A DNA stretch of 64,000 bases from Opacimonas sp014872805 (GTDB taxonomy: Bacteria > Pseudomonadota > Gammaproteobacteria > Enterobacterales > Alteromonadaceae), in contig WKFN01000010.1 of assembly GCA_014872805.1 (NCBI GenBank), positions 41,708 through 105,707 on the forward strand. The letters are read 5' to 3'. The notes beneath the pieces were generated by a model that was not told where the DNA came from, did no database searches, and was given only the letters and a program-made list of their open reading frames with translations. This document shows, piece by piece, positions 56,174 through 64,000 of this stretch (positions are counted from its first letter, which is position 1; each line of letters starts with the position of its first letter). A program made the translations under genes and the position numbers.

Positions 56174-59100
56174 TTACTGTTTGTTACTCTCAGAGCCATG
56201 CGCCCATTGATATAAAACAGGTAATACAAACAAAGTTAAAATGGTAGAAGATACAATACCGCCGATAACGACTGTTGCTAGTGGTCGTTGTACTTCTGCA
56301 CCAATTCCAGTGTTTAGCGCCATTGGAATAAAACCTAAACTAGCAACCAGTGCCGTCATTAAAATAGGTCTTAAACGAATGATGGCACCTTCAATGATCG
56401 CTACATAAAGGTCGCCTTTTTCATGCCAAAGATCTCGAATAAAAGCCAACATAACCAAGCCATTTAATACGGCGACACCTGACAATGCTATGAAGCCGAC
56501 ACCTGCCGAAATTGATAAGGGCATGTCTCTTAAATAAAGTGAAAATACGCCCCCAGTTAATGCTAAAGGCACGCCACTGAAAATGATTAATGCATCTTTT
56601 AATGAACCAAATGCGATAACCAAAATACCTAAGATTACAACTAATGTGATCGGTACAACTAAGCTTAATCTTTTACTCGCTGACTCTAGTTGTTCAAACG
56701 TTCCACCATAATCAAGCCAGTATCCTGCTGGGATTTCTCCTTCCTGATTAATTTTAGCTTTCACTTCTTTTACAAAGCCGCCTAAATCTCTGCCACGAAC
56801 ATTGACGGTAACCACAACTCTTCTTTTTCCGTTCTCACGGCTAATTTGAGCAGGTAAAGACTCTGATTTAAGCTCTGCAACTTCTTCAAGTGGCACATAG
56901 TTACCACCCTCAAGTGGAAGCGGCAGGTGCTTCAAGCCATTGATATCTGTTCTTGTTTGCTCGGGTAGGCGAACAACTAACTCAAATCGTCTGTCACCTT
57001 CATAAATGATCCCCGCAGATTCTCCACCAATTGCAGTAGCAACCCAGTCTTGCAGTTCTGAAACGCTCAAACCGTATCGACCAAGCGCTTCTCGTTTAGG
57101 AATTACTGATAAAGATGGAACACCTGTGACCTGTTCCATTCGGGCATCAGCAGCACCGTCCACGGTTTTCACAATATTTAGAATATCTTTTGCGGTAAGT
57201 AATAATCGATCTAAGTCATCGCCAAATACTTTGATGCCCACATCAGCTCTAACGCCAGAAATCAATTCATTGAAACGCATTTGAATAGGCTGAGTGAATT
57301 CATAGTTGTTGCCCGGAATGTTTTTCAGTACTTCTTCCATTTCTTCAACTAATTCACTCTTTGGCTTTGAAGGTTCGGCCCATTCTTTACGTGGTTTTAA
57401 AATAACAAAGATATCAGCAATACTCGGTGGCATTGGATCAGTTGCTACTTCTGGTGTGCCGATGCGCGAGAATACTTTATCAACTTCAGGAAACGCTTTA
57501 ATACGTTGCTCAAGTACTTCTTGCATTTCTACTGATTGCTCTAGGCCGGTAGAAGGTATTCTTAGCGCTTGGACTGTTATATCCCCTTCATTTAGCTGTG
57601 GAACAAATTCACTACCCAGCGTTGTTGCTAACCAAAGGCTATACCCCATTAAGAGCGTCGAAAATGAAACGATAACCCAACGAAATTTCAACGCCATTTT
57701 TAGCAATGGTTCATAAATAGACTTGGTTGAACGAATAACAACACTTTCTTTTTCGCTGATTTTACCTTTCATAAAAACAGCTACAGCAGCAGGAACCAGT
57801 GTAACTGAAAGGATCATTGCGGAAATTAACGCCATAACGACAGTTGCCGCCATAGGGTGGAACATTTTCCCTTCAACGCCAGTTAGCGTGAAAATGGGGA
57901 TGTAAACAACAGTGATAATTGCCACACCAAACAAGCTTGGACGTATCACTTCTGAAGTGGCTTCAAAAACGGTATTTAGGCGTTCTCTTAAGTCTTGCCT
58001 ATGACCGTTGTGTTGGGCCTGTGCTAACCTACGGACAGAGTTTTCAACGATGATGACAGCCCCGTCCACTATCAAGCCAAAGTCCAATGCGCCGAGACTC
58101 ATTAAATTGGCAGATACTCCTGCTTGCACCATACCTGTGATTGTCATTAACATGGAAATAGGGATAACAGCAGCGGTAATGAGAGCTGCACGTAAATTTC
58201 CAAGTAGAATAAATAACACAACAATAACTAAAAGCGCACCTTCAACGAGGTTTTTGGTAACGGTTGCAATCGCTTTATCTACTAACGTTGTTCTGTCGTA
58301 AACAGGCTCTGCGGTAATGCCCTTTGGCAGAGATTTTTGTATTTCGCTGAGCTTATGTTCCACTTCTAAAGCAACGGTGCGAGAATTCTCACCAATCAGC
58401 ATCATGGTTGTACCAAGCACTGTCTCAATGCCATTACGAGTAGCAGCCCCTGTTCTAAGTTCTTTGCCTATAGCAACATTGGCAACATCACTTATTTTTA
58501 CAGGAATACCATCGTTCTTTTTGATGATGACATTGAGGATCTCATCTATTGTCGCTAGTTGCCCAATGGAGCGTACTAAAACTTGCTGTCCGTTTTGCTC
58601 GATATAACCCGCGCCACGGTTATCATTATTTTTACGTAATGCATCAGATATTTCTTCAAAGCTCACACGATAAAAAAGTAATTTTTCAGGTTTCGGTGTT
58701 ATGTGATATTGCTTGTTGTAGCCGCCGATACTGTTGACCTCAATGACGCCTTTAACTTGAGCCAATTGCGGTTTAATGATCCAGTCTTGTATTTCTCTTA
58801 AGGCAATAGCGGTATAAGGCTCTCCATTAGGCATTTTAGCATCAGGAGAAGCTTGTACGGTATACATAAATATTTCGCCAAGCCCTGTCGAAATAGGACC
58901 CATTTCTGGCTCTAAGCCAGAGGGAATAACGCCTTTTATCGCAGCTAATCTTGCATTGATTAAGTTGCGAGCAAAATAAATATCGGTTCCCTCTTCAAAG
59001 ATAACGGTTACTTGAGATAATCCATATCTTGACAGGGAGCGGGTGTGAGACAGCTTTGGCAATCCGGCTAAGGCTGTTTCTACAGGAAAGGTCACCCTTT

Positions 59101-59287
59101 GTTCCGCTTCCAAAGGTGAATAACCGGGGGCAGAAGTGTTTATTTGTACCTGCACGTTTGTTATATCTGGAACAGCATCAATGGGAAGTTTTTGATAACT
59201 CCACATACCAACGCCGATGATTACCATCAGCAAGCTTAATACTAAGTAGCGCCTATTTATTGCAAGACGCAAAATTGATTCAATCAT
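56174..59287 (-). CDS. czcA: CzcA-type heavy-metal RND transporter (module B)
   Basis: 1037-residue HME-RND pump with divalent-type TM4 motif GALDFGLIVDGAVIIVENS and conserved ends. It has a paralogue at 44,334; many blocks are identical, for example VPDITNVQVQIN and YEFTQPIQMRFNELISGVRA. 10 bp after czcB. Exports Zn, Cd or Co from periplasm to the outside. Confidence 0.92.
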   Translation of the reverse strand: MIESILRLAINRRYLVLSLLMVIIGVGMWSYQKLPIDAVPDITNVQVQINTSAPGYSPLEAEQRVTFPVETALAGLPKLSHTRSLSRYGLSQVTVIFEEGTDIYFARNLINARLAAIKGVIPSGLEPEMGPISTGLGEIFMYTVQASPDAKMPNGEPYTAIALREIQDWIIKPQLAQVKGVIEVNSIGGYNKQYHITPKPEKLLFYRVSFEEISDALRKNNDNRGAGYIEQNGQQVLVRSIGQLATIDEILNVIIKKNDGIPVKISDVANVAIGKELRTGAATRNGIETVLGTTMMLIGENSRTVALEVEHKLSEIQKSLPKGITAEPVYDRTTLVDKAIATVTKNLVEGALLVIVVLFILLGNLRAALITAAVIPISMLMTITGMVQAGVSANLMSLGALDFGLIVDGAVIIVENSVRRLAQAQHNGHRQDLRERLNTVFEATSEVIRPSLFGVAIITVVYIPIFTLTGVEGKMFHPMAATVVMALISAMILSVTLVPAAVAVFMKGKISEKESVVIRSTKSIYEPLLKMALKFRWVIVSFSTLLMGYSLWLATTLGSEFVPQLNEGDITVQALRIPSTGLEQSVEMQEVLEQRIKAFPEVDKVFSRIGTPEVATDPMPPSIADIFVILKPRKEWAEPSKPKSELVEEMEEVLKNIPGNNYEFTQPIQMRFNELISGVRADVGIKVFGDDLDRLLLTAKDILNIVKTVDGAADARMEQVTGVPSLSVIPKREALGRYGLSVSELQDWVATAIGGESAGIIYEGDRRFELVVRLPEQTRTDINGLKHLPLPLEGGNYVPLEEVAELKSESLPAQISRENGKRRVVVTVNVRGRDLGGFVKEVKAKINQEGEIPAGYWLDYGGTFEQLESASKRLSLVVPITLVVILGILVIAFGSLKDALIIFSGVPLALTGGVFSLYLRDMPLSISAGVGFIALSGVAVLNGLVMLAFIRDLWHEKGDLYVAIIEGAIIRLRPILMTALVASLGFIPMALNTGIGAEVQRPLATVVIGGIVSSTILTLFVLPVLYQWAHGSESNKQ

Positions 59288-59297
59288 ATTGCGTCTC

Positions 59298-60194
59298 CTA
59301 ATCGTCGTCTTCTACTTCAGATTTCAATATATCTGCTTTTATCAGATAACTGTTTTTGTTTACATATTCAGTGTCTTTACTGAGGCCACCAATAACCTCG
59401 ATATAGTTCTTATCTGAACGTCCTAATACAAGCGGTGCAAATTCGTACTCTTCATCTTCTTTAACAAATACACCTAATTGTCCCCCCAGTTCTTGGATAG
59501 CAACTTTCTCAACGGCTAAATCCACCTTGAATTGATTTATTTTGACGTTGCCTTTTAATAATTGACCTGACGTTAGCTTTAACTCAGTGTTGTTTAAACG
59601 TACACGTGCTAAAACATAAGACTGATCTTTAGCTGGAATTATATTGGTGATGGTTGAGTTGAATGCCTGTTCACCATGCTCAATATCAACAGGTTGACCG
59701 ACTTTAATTTGATTATATTGGCTGGTAAACACCTTAAATTCAGCCCACAAGGTGTCAAAATTGACGATTTCAAACAAGCTAGTGTTTTGCGTGATACCGC
59801 CAATATTTCCATTTCGCTGTAAAACAGTCCCAGAAACAGGCGATGTTATTTTATAAGTATTTAAGCTCTCATTAGATTCAATAACGGCTAATAGATCGCC
59901 TTTTTTTACCGTATCACCAACAGTGGAGTTTATTGTCTTTATAACGCCGTTATATCTAGCGCCAACTTGAAATAATTGTTCAGCGCCTATCGTCGTAGAG
60001 CCGTATACAGGGATAGTTTGGTTCAACGTTTTTGAAGCTAAATAGGCTGTTTCAACACCAACCTTTTTTGCCATGTTATTGTCGATTTTGCTTATGCCTT
60101 CTTCGCCTTCATGTTCATCTTCACTAGCGAAAACACTTTGAATGGGTGACAAATACCCAATAAAAATCAATAGTGCGAGTAAATAGTTTTTCAT
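59298..60194 (-). CDS. czcB: CzcB-type membrane fusion protein (module B)
   Basis: 298 residues with signal sequence (cleavage after SVFA), acidic/His stretch SEDEHEGEEGIS, lipoyl halves (GARYNGVIKTINSTVGD, TSPVSGTVLQRNGNIGG) and barrel domain. It ends in acidic EVEDDD rather than the His-ending tail of the module A protein. 71 bp after czcC. Confidence 0.88.
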   Translation of the reverse strand: MKNYLLALLIFIGYLSPIQSVFASEDEHEGEEGISKIDNNMAKKVGVETAYLASKTLNQTIPVYGSTTIGAEQLFQVGARYNGVIKTINSTVGDTVKKGDLLAVIESNESLNTYKITSPVSGTVLQRNGNIGGITQNTSLFEIVNFDTLWAEFKVFTSQYNQIKVGQPVDIEHGEQAFNSTITNIIPAKDQSYVLARVRLNNTELKLTSGQLLKGNVKINQFKVDLAVEKVAIQELGGQLGVFVKEDEEYEFAPLVLGRSDKNYIEVIGGLSKDTEYVNKNSYLIKADILKSEVEDDD

Positions 60195-60265
60195 TTTTAA
60201 ATCCTAAACGATTCAGTTAATAACTGAATCAATAAATTGTTATTAAGCTTAAAGTGATGCTTTTT

Positions 60266-61558
60266 TTAGAGTGACAGCGCTTCGTTTGTTAGTTTTTCTA
60301 TCTCTGCGCCATAAATTAGGGCAGCAGATGCCGCATCAATGAGGGTTCGCCGAGCATTTAACAGCTCTTGTCTAGCCGATACATAATCAAGATATCCATA
60401 TCGACCTTTTTGATAGGCGTCTTGAGTATCTTCCAGTGCATCTTCAAGCATTGGGATAACCGACTGCTTTAATGAATTAGCTGTTAATATGGCTTGTTTT
60501 CTATTGGAGTATGCTCGTAGTAAGTGATTTCTAAACCTCAACTTAGTCGCCTCTTTCTCTATGGCAACTTGGTCACGCTCTGCTAGCGCACTAGCGATTG
60601 CACCAGAATTTCGCTTTTCAGCAAACAAAGGTAAGCTAAAGCCAGCGACCAGTGCCGTATCATTGGCTTCTTGAGAGCGCCTAACACCAACAGACCATTT
60701 GATATTGGCCGTTGACTCTGTTTTAGCTAACTGTATTTCAGCCTCTTTTAGTCGCTGTTCACTTGCATAGATTTGAATAGCAGGGTTCTTCTCTAACTTC
60801 GCAAAAAGGCTGTTAAAGTCACTATCATTGCCAAACTGAAAAAGATCCCCTTGTACTTCAGAGAAGGTTACAGAGTTTTCCCCCCAGTAGGCTGCTAATG
60901 AGAGCTTCAAATATTCCAAGCGCTTTTGTTCAGATTGAAGGGTGAGGTTAGCCTGAGCAATAACTGCTTTTGAGCGTTTCACTTCAGCCTCAGGAGTAGC
61001 ACCTGCGCGGTTACGCTGAGATACAATCTCTAACGTTTCTTGTGCTAAGCTCAAAGCATTTTCTGCCAATATAACTCTTTGTTGGGCTGCAAGTACTTCC
61101 ACGTACTTCTCAGTGACTTGAGCCATTAAATTAAGCGCAGAGACTTCTTTCTCAGCATTGAGTAGTGCTCTTGATTTTGAAACAAGTCCAATCCGCGCTG
61201 AGCGTTTATCTCCCATTTCGATAACCGAAGATAGAGCGACTGTTAATTCAGCACTGTCGAATGCATTAAATTCACCTGAGCCTGCAAAGTTCTCAGCTTC
61301 AACTTCTAGTTCATAAGCAGGATTTAAACTTGCTGTTTGTTCTTGTCCTGTTAATGCGGTTTGTTTGAAATCAAATATTTTGAGTTCAGGATTTTGTTTA
61401 AGCGTCCACTGAATTGCCTCTTGAAGATTTAACTGCTTTTCAAAGGCATAAACATTAAATGTAAAAAGTGACAACGCGAGAAACGCGATATATTTAAGCC
61501 GAGGTGTTACACACCTCAAAATTGCTATCTTGCGATGCACACAGGTATTAAGTGCCAT
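60266..61558 (-). CDS. czcC: CzcC-type outer-membrane efflux channel (module B)
   Basis: 430-residue TolC-family protein: N-terminal signal (hydrophobic about 22-37, cleavage after VYA), NPAYELEVEAENFAGSGEF, and VAGFSLPLFAEKRNSGAI in the second repeat. Same order small protein-czcC-czcB-czcA as module A. Confidence 0.88.
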   Translation of the reverse strand: MALNTCVHRKIAILRCVTPRLKYIAFLALSLFTFNVYAFEKQLNLQEAIQWTLKQNPELKIFDFKQTALTGQEQTASLNPAYELEVEAENFAGSGEFNAFDSAELTVALSSVIEMGDKRSARIGLVSKSRALLNAEKEVSALNLMAQVTEKYVEVLAAQQRVILAENALSLAQETLEIVSQRNRAGATPEAEVKRSKAVIAQANLTLQSEQKRLEYLKLSLAAYWGENSVTFSEVQGDLFQFGNDSDFNSLFAKLEKNPAIQIYASEQRLKEAEIQLAKTESTANIKWSVGVRRSQEANDTALVAGFSLPLFAEKRNSGAIASALAERDQVAIEKEATKLRFRNHLLRAYSNRKQAILTANSLKQSVIPMLEDALEDTQDAYQKGRYGYLDYVSARQELLNARRTLIDAASAALIYGAEIEKLTNEALSL

Positions 61559-61630
61559 GTATACTTTCCTATAAATTTATATGTTTTTTTCGGTCATTAA
61601 CATTTGACCTTTCATAATTTTCTATAAAAT

Positions 61631-62002
61631 TTAGGCGTATTTAGGTGGGCGGAATGGCACCGAGATATAGCCTTTTAGCTCAGGAGAAACTAAGGCGTAG
61701 GTAAGGAAATATTCTATTGCTTGGAAAATGTTACAGGAAGAATCAGCATTTAAAAATAAGTGACAACAGCAACAAAAATTACAATTATCAATTGAAGAGT
61801 TGCTATTATTCACCTCAAGCATATTGGAGTCTTCTGGAGCTTTTAGCGGGGTAATAGACTTAGTTAGTGATGAACTAAAAGAACTTTCACTTAAGTTTAT
61901 TTCAAGCTCTTCTAGCGAAAAAAACACAGACTGCACCGCGATTAAAATCATTATCACGTATGATATATTTGATTTGATATACGATGAGTGCATTATTTTC
62001 AT
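61631..62002 (-). CDS. Small Cys-rich protein preceding czcC (module B)
   Basis: 123 residues with an N-terminal hydrophobic helix (ISYVIMILIAVQSVFF), a Ser/Asn-rich linker, a dense cysteine cluster DNCNFCCCCHLFL and the C-terminus VPFRPPKYA. Counterpart of the 49,814 product by position and layout but with Cys replacing most His. A second ATG lies 3 codons in. Confidence 0.62.
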   Translation of the reverse strand: MKIMHSSYIKSNISYVIMILIAVQSVFFSLEELEINLSESSFSSSLTKSITPLKAPEDSNMLEVNNSNSSIDNCNFCCCCHLFLNADSSCNIFQAIEYFLTYALVSPELKGYISVPFRPPKYA

Positions 62003-62010
62003 TTCTCTGC

Positions 62011-62910
62011 TTAATACTTTAGCTGTAAGATGCGGCGAGCACCGTTTAAAACGACAAGAGCAATTATCAAACCAATCACTAAATCTGGATAACGACTGCT
62101 TGTTGCTGTAACTAATAAGCCAGCTAAAATTACACCAACGTTTGCGATAACGTCATTTGCGGAAAAAATCCAACTCGCTTTCATATGAGCGCCGTCTTCT
62201 TTGTTGCCAAATATCAAAAACAGACAAGCAACGTTAGCGATTAGTGCTATTCCACCAAATATCATCATTAAAGAAGAGATCGGTTCACTACCGTAAACAA
62301 AGCGTCTTACGACTTCGCTCAAAGCACCTAGCGCTAGAATAACTTGAAGCACACCAGATATATGTGCTGCTCTAAGTTTCATGCTAATACTTTTACCTAC
62401 GGCATAAATAGCTAAACCATACACAGCAGCATCAGCAAACATATCTAATGAGTCTGCAATTAGGCCAGCAGACTGTGCAATAATCCCAGCAATTACTTCT
62501 ATAAAAAACATGACTCCATTAATGGCTAACAACCATTTTAGGGTTGATGCTTCTTTCATCTCATTTTTTTGGGCTAAGTCTTTTGCTTTTGCAGCTTCTG
62601 TACTGCAACTTTGTTTAGTTGACTCTAACTCTGCACCGAGTTTAAGTTGTTGTAACTTTTTTGTTATCTCATCTAAATTTTCATCATGAAAAACTTTGAC
62701 TAAGCGATTAGGAATATCAAACTGCAATCCAACTGAAGGCTGAATTGAGTCAAGTGCTAATCTGATCAATCTCTCTTCTGAAGGACAGTCCATTTGAGGC
62801 ACTTTATATGTACTGACAAACGCGCCACTATAGTTATCTAATTGTGTATCAATTTTTACGTCTTCGTTGGTAGGAGATGATTGACACTGACCACTACATT
62901 TTTCTGACAT
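62011..62910 (-). CDS. CDF-type cation transporter with N-terminal HMA-like domain (module B)
   Basis: About 299 residues. An HMA-like N-terminal domain (YKVPQMDCPSEERLIRLAL, about 35-100) has one Cys where HMA domains have CxxC. Then come six membrane helices like the short CDF at 51,855: ADSLDMFADAAVYG (DxxxD) and SANDVIANVGV (DxxxN). No C-terminal domain. The ATG at 62910 (MSEKCSG) has CGGA upstream; 62919 is an alternative. Confidence 0.85.
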   Translation of the reverse strand: MSEKCSGQCQSSPTNEDVKIDTQLDNYSGAFVSTYKVPQMDCPSEERLIRLALDSIQPSVGLQFDIPNRLVKVFHDENLDEITKKLQQLKLGAELESTKQSCSTEAAKAKDLAQKNEMKEASTLKWLLAINGVMFFIEVIAGIIAQSAGLIADSLDMFADAAVYGLAIYAVGKSISMKLRAAHISGVLQVILALGALSEVVRRFVYGSEPISSLMMIFGGIALIANVACLFLIFGNKEDGAHMKASWIFSANDVIANVGVILAGLLVTATSSRYPDLVIGLIIALVVLNGARRILQLKY

Positions 62911-62939
62911 ATTTAACATTCCGAAACAATATTAAAATA

Positions 62940-62970
62940 AGTATAAAATCTATAGTGGCTATAGAGTCAA
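62940..62970 (-). promoter_or_regulatory. MerR-type promoter/operator 3 (orphan, module B)
   Basis: Minus strand: -35 TTGACT (62970-62965), 19-bp spacer with CTATAGCCACTATAG, -10 TATACT (62945-62940). It drives the CDF-small-czcCBA unit. No regulator gene is adjacent, so it must use MerR made elsewhere in the island. Confidence 0.87.
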
Positions 62971-63406
62971 ATAAAAAGTTATTTAATTTGAAAAGATTGG
63001 GAAGTAACTCAAATAGCTATTCCAAGAAAATAATTGTTGGGGGGTAGTGACAGCAAACACTGCTAACATTATTTGGACTGCCCGTTTTATACCGATGTTT
63101 ATCAAAGATAAAAAATAGAAGAGCTATCTAGATAGAATAAATTAACCGATGATCCTAATTCCACATTAAAGTCGCGTTGGTGTGTTACTAATTGTACAGA
63201 GGATCTAAAACAAGATTTAAATTTAAAAGTAAGAGCAACGACTATATTGTTGGAACACTTGTCATGAGATACGCTAAGCCTAATGTCCGGTTTCGTATCA
63301 AAGTGAATTTTAGCTGAAGTAATTTTGTACCATCGTTTACGACTGCTTCAGGCTCAAATCTGACGAAGATTTCCTAGTACTCACCCAATCTGGCTTGATG
63401 AGAAAT
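62971..63406. other. Non-coding stretch inside right end of element
   Basis: About 435 bp without a recognisable gene on either strand; short frames only. Adjoins the right terminal repeat. A decayed transposase could once have lain here, but nothing identifiable remains. Confidence 0.5.
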
Positions 63407-63432
63407 AATCTCAAACATTATGCGTAGCCACA
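63407..63432 (-). repeat. Right terminal inverted repeat
   Basis: On the minus strand it begins TGTGGCTACGCATAATGTTT and continues GAGATT, matching the left end at 22 of 26 positions. The adjacent palindrome TGAGAT...TCTCA is shared with the left end. Confidence 0.82.
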
Positions 63433-63436
63433 TATT
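63433..63436 (+). repeat. Target-site duplication TATT, right copy
   Basis: TATT directly outside the right terminal repeat, equal to 53449-53452. Confidence 0.8.
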
Positions 63437-63509
63437 CGCTCAACTTGAGCGGGATCTTATAAAAGCCAGAACCACAGAAGGTCGTGAAGAGGCTAAAGCT
63501 AAAGGCAAA
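63433..63509 (+). pseudogene. Serine resolvase, middle part (severed from 53,112)
   Basis: Reads FAQLERDLIKARTTEGREEA then KAKGK, the helix-E segment that follows the catalytic domain in resolvases. Joined to 53,452 it gives an uninterrupted ...LCGVFAQLERDLI. It breaks again at 63,510, where an IS end begins, so the DNA-binding domain is not in view. Confidence 0.87.
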
Positions 63510-64000
63510 TGTAATCCCCCCATTTCAAGAAGCAAAAATAACTAGACTATCACGCTGCTTGTAATATGGTTCTTGGTGGTACACCACCAATTGCTGTATT
63601 GGGACGTTCGTTATTGTATGTCCAAAGCCATTTTGTTGCTACATCTTGTGCATGTGCAACACTTTCAAATTCATGCATATCTAGCCACTCATGTCGTGCT
63701 GTGCGATTAAACCGTTCGATATATGCATTTTGAGTTGGCTTCCCAGGTTGAATATACATCAATGTGATATTACGTTTGATTGCCCAGGTAACCAATTGAT
63801 TGCTTACATATTCTGGGCCGTTATCACAGCGGATCATTGCTGGTTTACCTCGCCATTCCATGATTTGCTCTAGTGTGCGTATGACTCGTAAGCTTGGCAT
63901 TGATAAATCCACATCAACTGCAAGGCCTTCACGGTTATAGTCATCAATAACATTAAGTGAACGAATAGCGCGACCATCTGCTAGTGCATCGGACATAAAA
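63510..64000. mobile_element. IS3-family insertion sequence, partial (continues past window)
   Basis: Starts TGTAATCCCCCCATTTC where resolvase coding sequence stops, and contains a minus-strand IS3-type transposase gene ending 40 bp inside. The other end lies beyond the window. The exact inner boundary is inferred from loss of resolvase similarity. Confidence 0.75.
63550..64000 (-). CDS. IS3-family transposase OrfB, partial (5' end outside window)
   Basis: Integrase-core (DDE) transposase C-terminal part: SLNVIDDYNREGLAV (first Asp), IRCDNGPEYVSNQL (second Asp) and PTQNAYIERFNRT (Glu), ending NERPNTAIGGVPPRTILQAA. About 150 of the usual 270-280 residues are seen. A Met at 63,996 is in frame but the protein probably starts further upstream, beyond the window. 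Confidence 0.9.
   Translation of the reverse strand, partial: FMSDALADGRAIRSLNVIDDYNREGLAVDVDLSMPSLRVIRTLEQIMEWRGKPAMIRCDNGPEYVSNQLVTWAIKRNITLMYIQPGKPTQNAYIERFNRTARHEWLDMHEFESVAHAQDVATKWLWTYNNERPNTAIGGVPPRTILQAA

Larger units (their letters stand above)
53453..63432. mobile_element. 9,980-bp transposon-like element carrying Zn/Cd module B, no transposase seen
   Basis: Bounded by imperfect terminal inverted repeats (22 of 26 identical) and a TATT duplication, inserted in a resolvase gene whose frame is exactly restored by excision. Contents: decayed GDCCVxC-type gene, merR, transglutaminase-like gene, long CDF, czcABC, small Cys-rich gene, short CDF. No transposase or recombinase frame was recognised between the ends, so it may be moved in trans or may have lost its transposase. 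Family not assigned; the TGT...ACA ends alone are not decisive. Confidence 0.8.

Noticed and set aside
1..64000. CRISPR arrays, tRNA and rRNA genes
   Set aside because: No regularly spaced direct repeats, no cloverleaf-like sequences and no rRNA motifs were seen in the read-through.

Overview
The window looks like a gammaproteobacterial chromosome of the order Alteromonadales (Alteromonas/Glaciecola/Paraglaciecola type). This rests on the gene order ubiE-ubiJ-ubiB-tatABC-hemB, ppx-rhlB-trxA-rho, gor near prlC, and rapA-rluA, and on protein sequences close to Shewanella/Alteromonas versions. No rRNA or tRNA gene was recognised. The genus is inference; no database search was possible.

Region 1 (1 to about 25,190) is ordinary core genome. 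It holds glutathione reductase (partial), a heme-oxygenase-like protein, oligopeptidase A, a Tag-like glycosylase, the ubiquinone genes ubiE/J/B, a putative outer-membrane barrel, tatABC, hemB, ppx/gppA, rhlB, trxA, rho, a LysR regulator, purEK, a PCu(A)C copper chaperone, a PQQ sugar dehydrogenase, rluA and rapA. It ends inside a PIN-PhoH ATPase gene that is cut at its Walker A motif.

Region 2 (about 25,190 to the window end) is an accessory metal-resistance island, more AT-rich by eye. It opens with an intact, divergent PIN-PhoH gene, perhaps a replacement for the broken host copy. An unrecognised four-gene stretch (27,028-29,311) follows. Next is a long plus-strand copper cluster: small His/Met-rich protein, DUF411 protein, CusCBA-type RND pump, two PepSY membrane proteins (one fused to a ferredoxin reductase), CopC, CopD, an NTF2-like protein, then a MerR regulator, CopA ATPase and a cupredoxin. 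Zn/Cd/Co module A (44,334-52,980) is a minus-strand operon: short CDF, transglutaminase-like protein, long CDF, small Cys/His protein, czcC, czcB, czcA. A divergent MerR regulator controls it from a 19-bp-spacer promoter.

Region 3 (about 53,009-64,000) is nested mobile DNA. A three-subsite res site precedes a serine resolvase gene that is split in two. Between the halves lies a 9,980-bp segment (53,453-63,432) with about 26-bp imperfect terminal inverted repeats and a 4-bp direct repeat (TATT). Removing the segment plus one TATT restores the resolvase reading frame exactly. The segment carries a rearranged second copy of the Zn/Cd module (module B) and a decayed GDCCVxC-type gene, but no recognisable transposase. 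An IS3-family element then interrupts the 3' part of the resolvase and runs off the window.

Working together, the copper genes would bind, oxidise or reduce and export copper from periplasm and cytoplasm. Modules A and B would export divalent cations across both membranes: CDFs move ions cytoplasm to periplasm, and CzcCBA moves them periplasm to outside. Three near-identical MerR-type operators tie both modules into one regulon.
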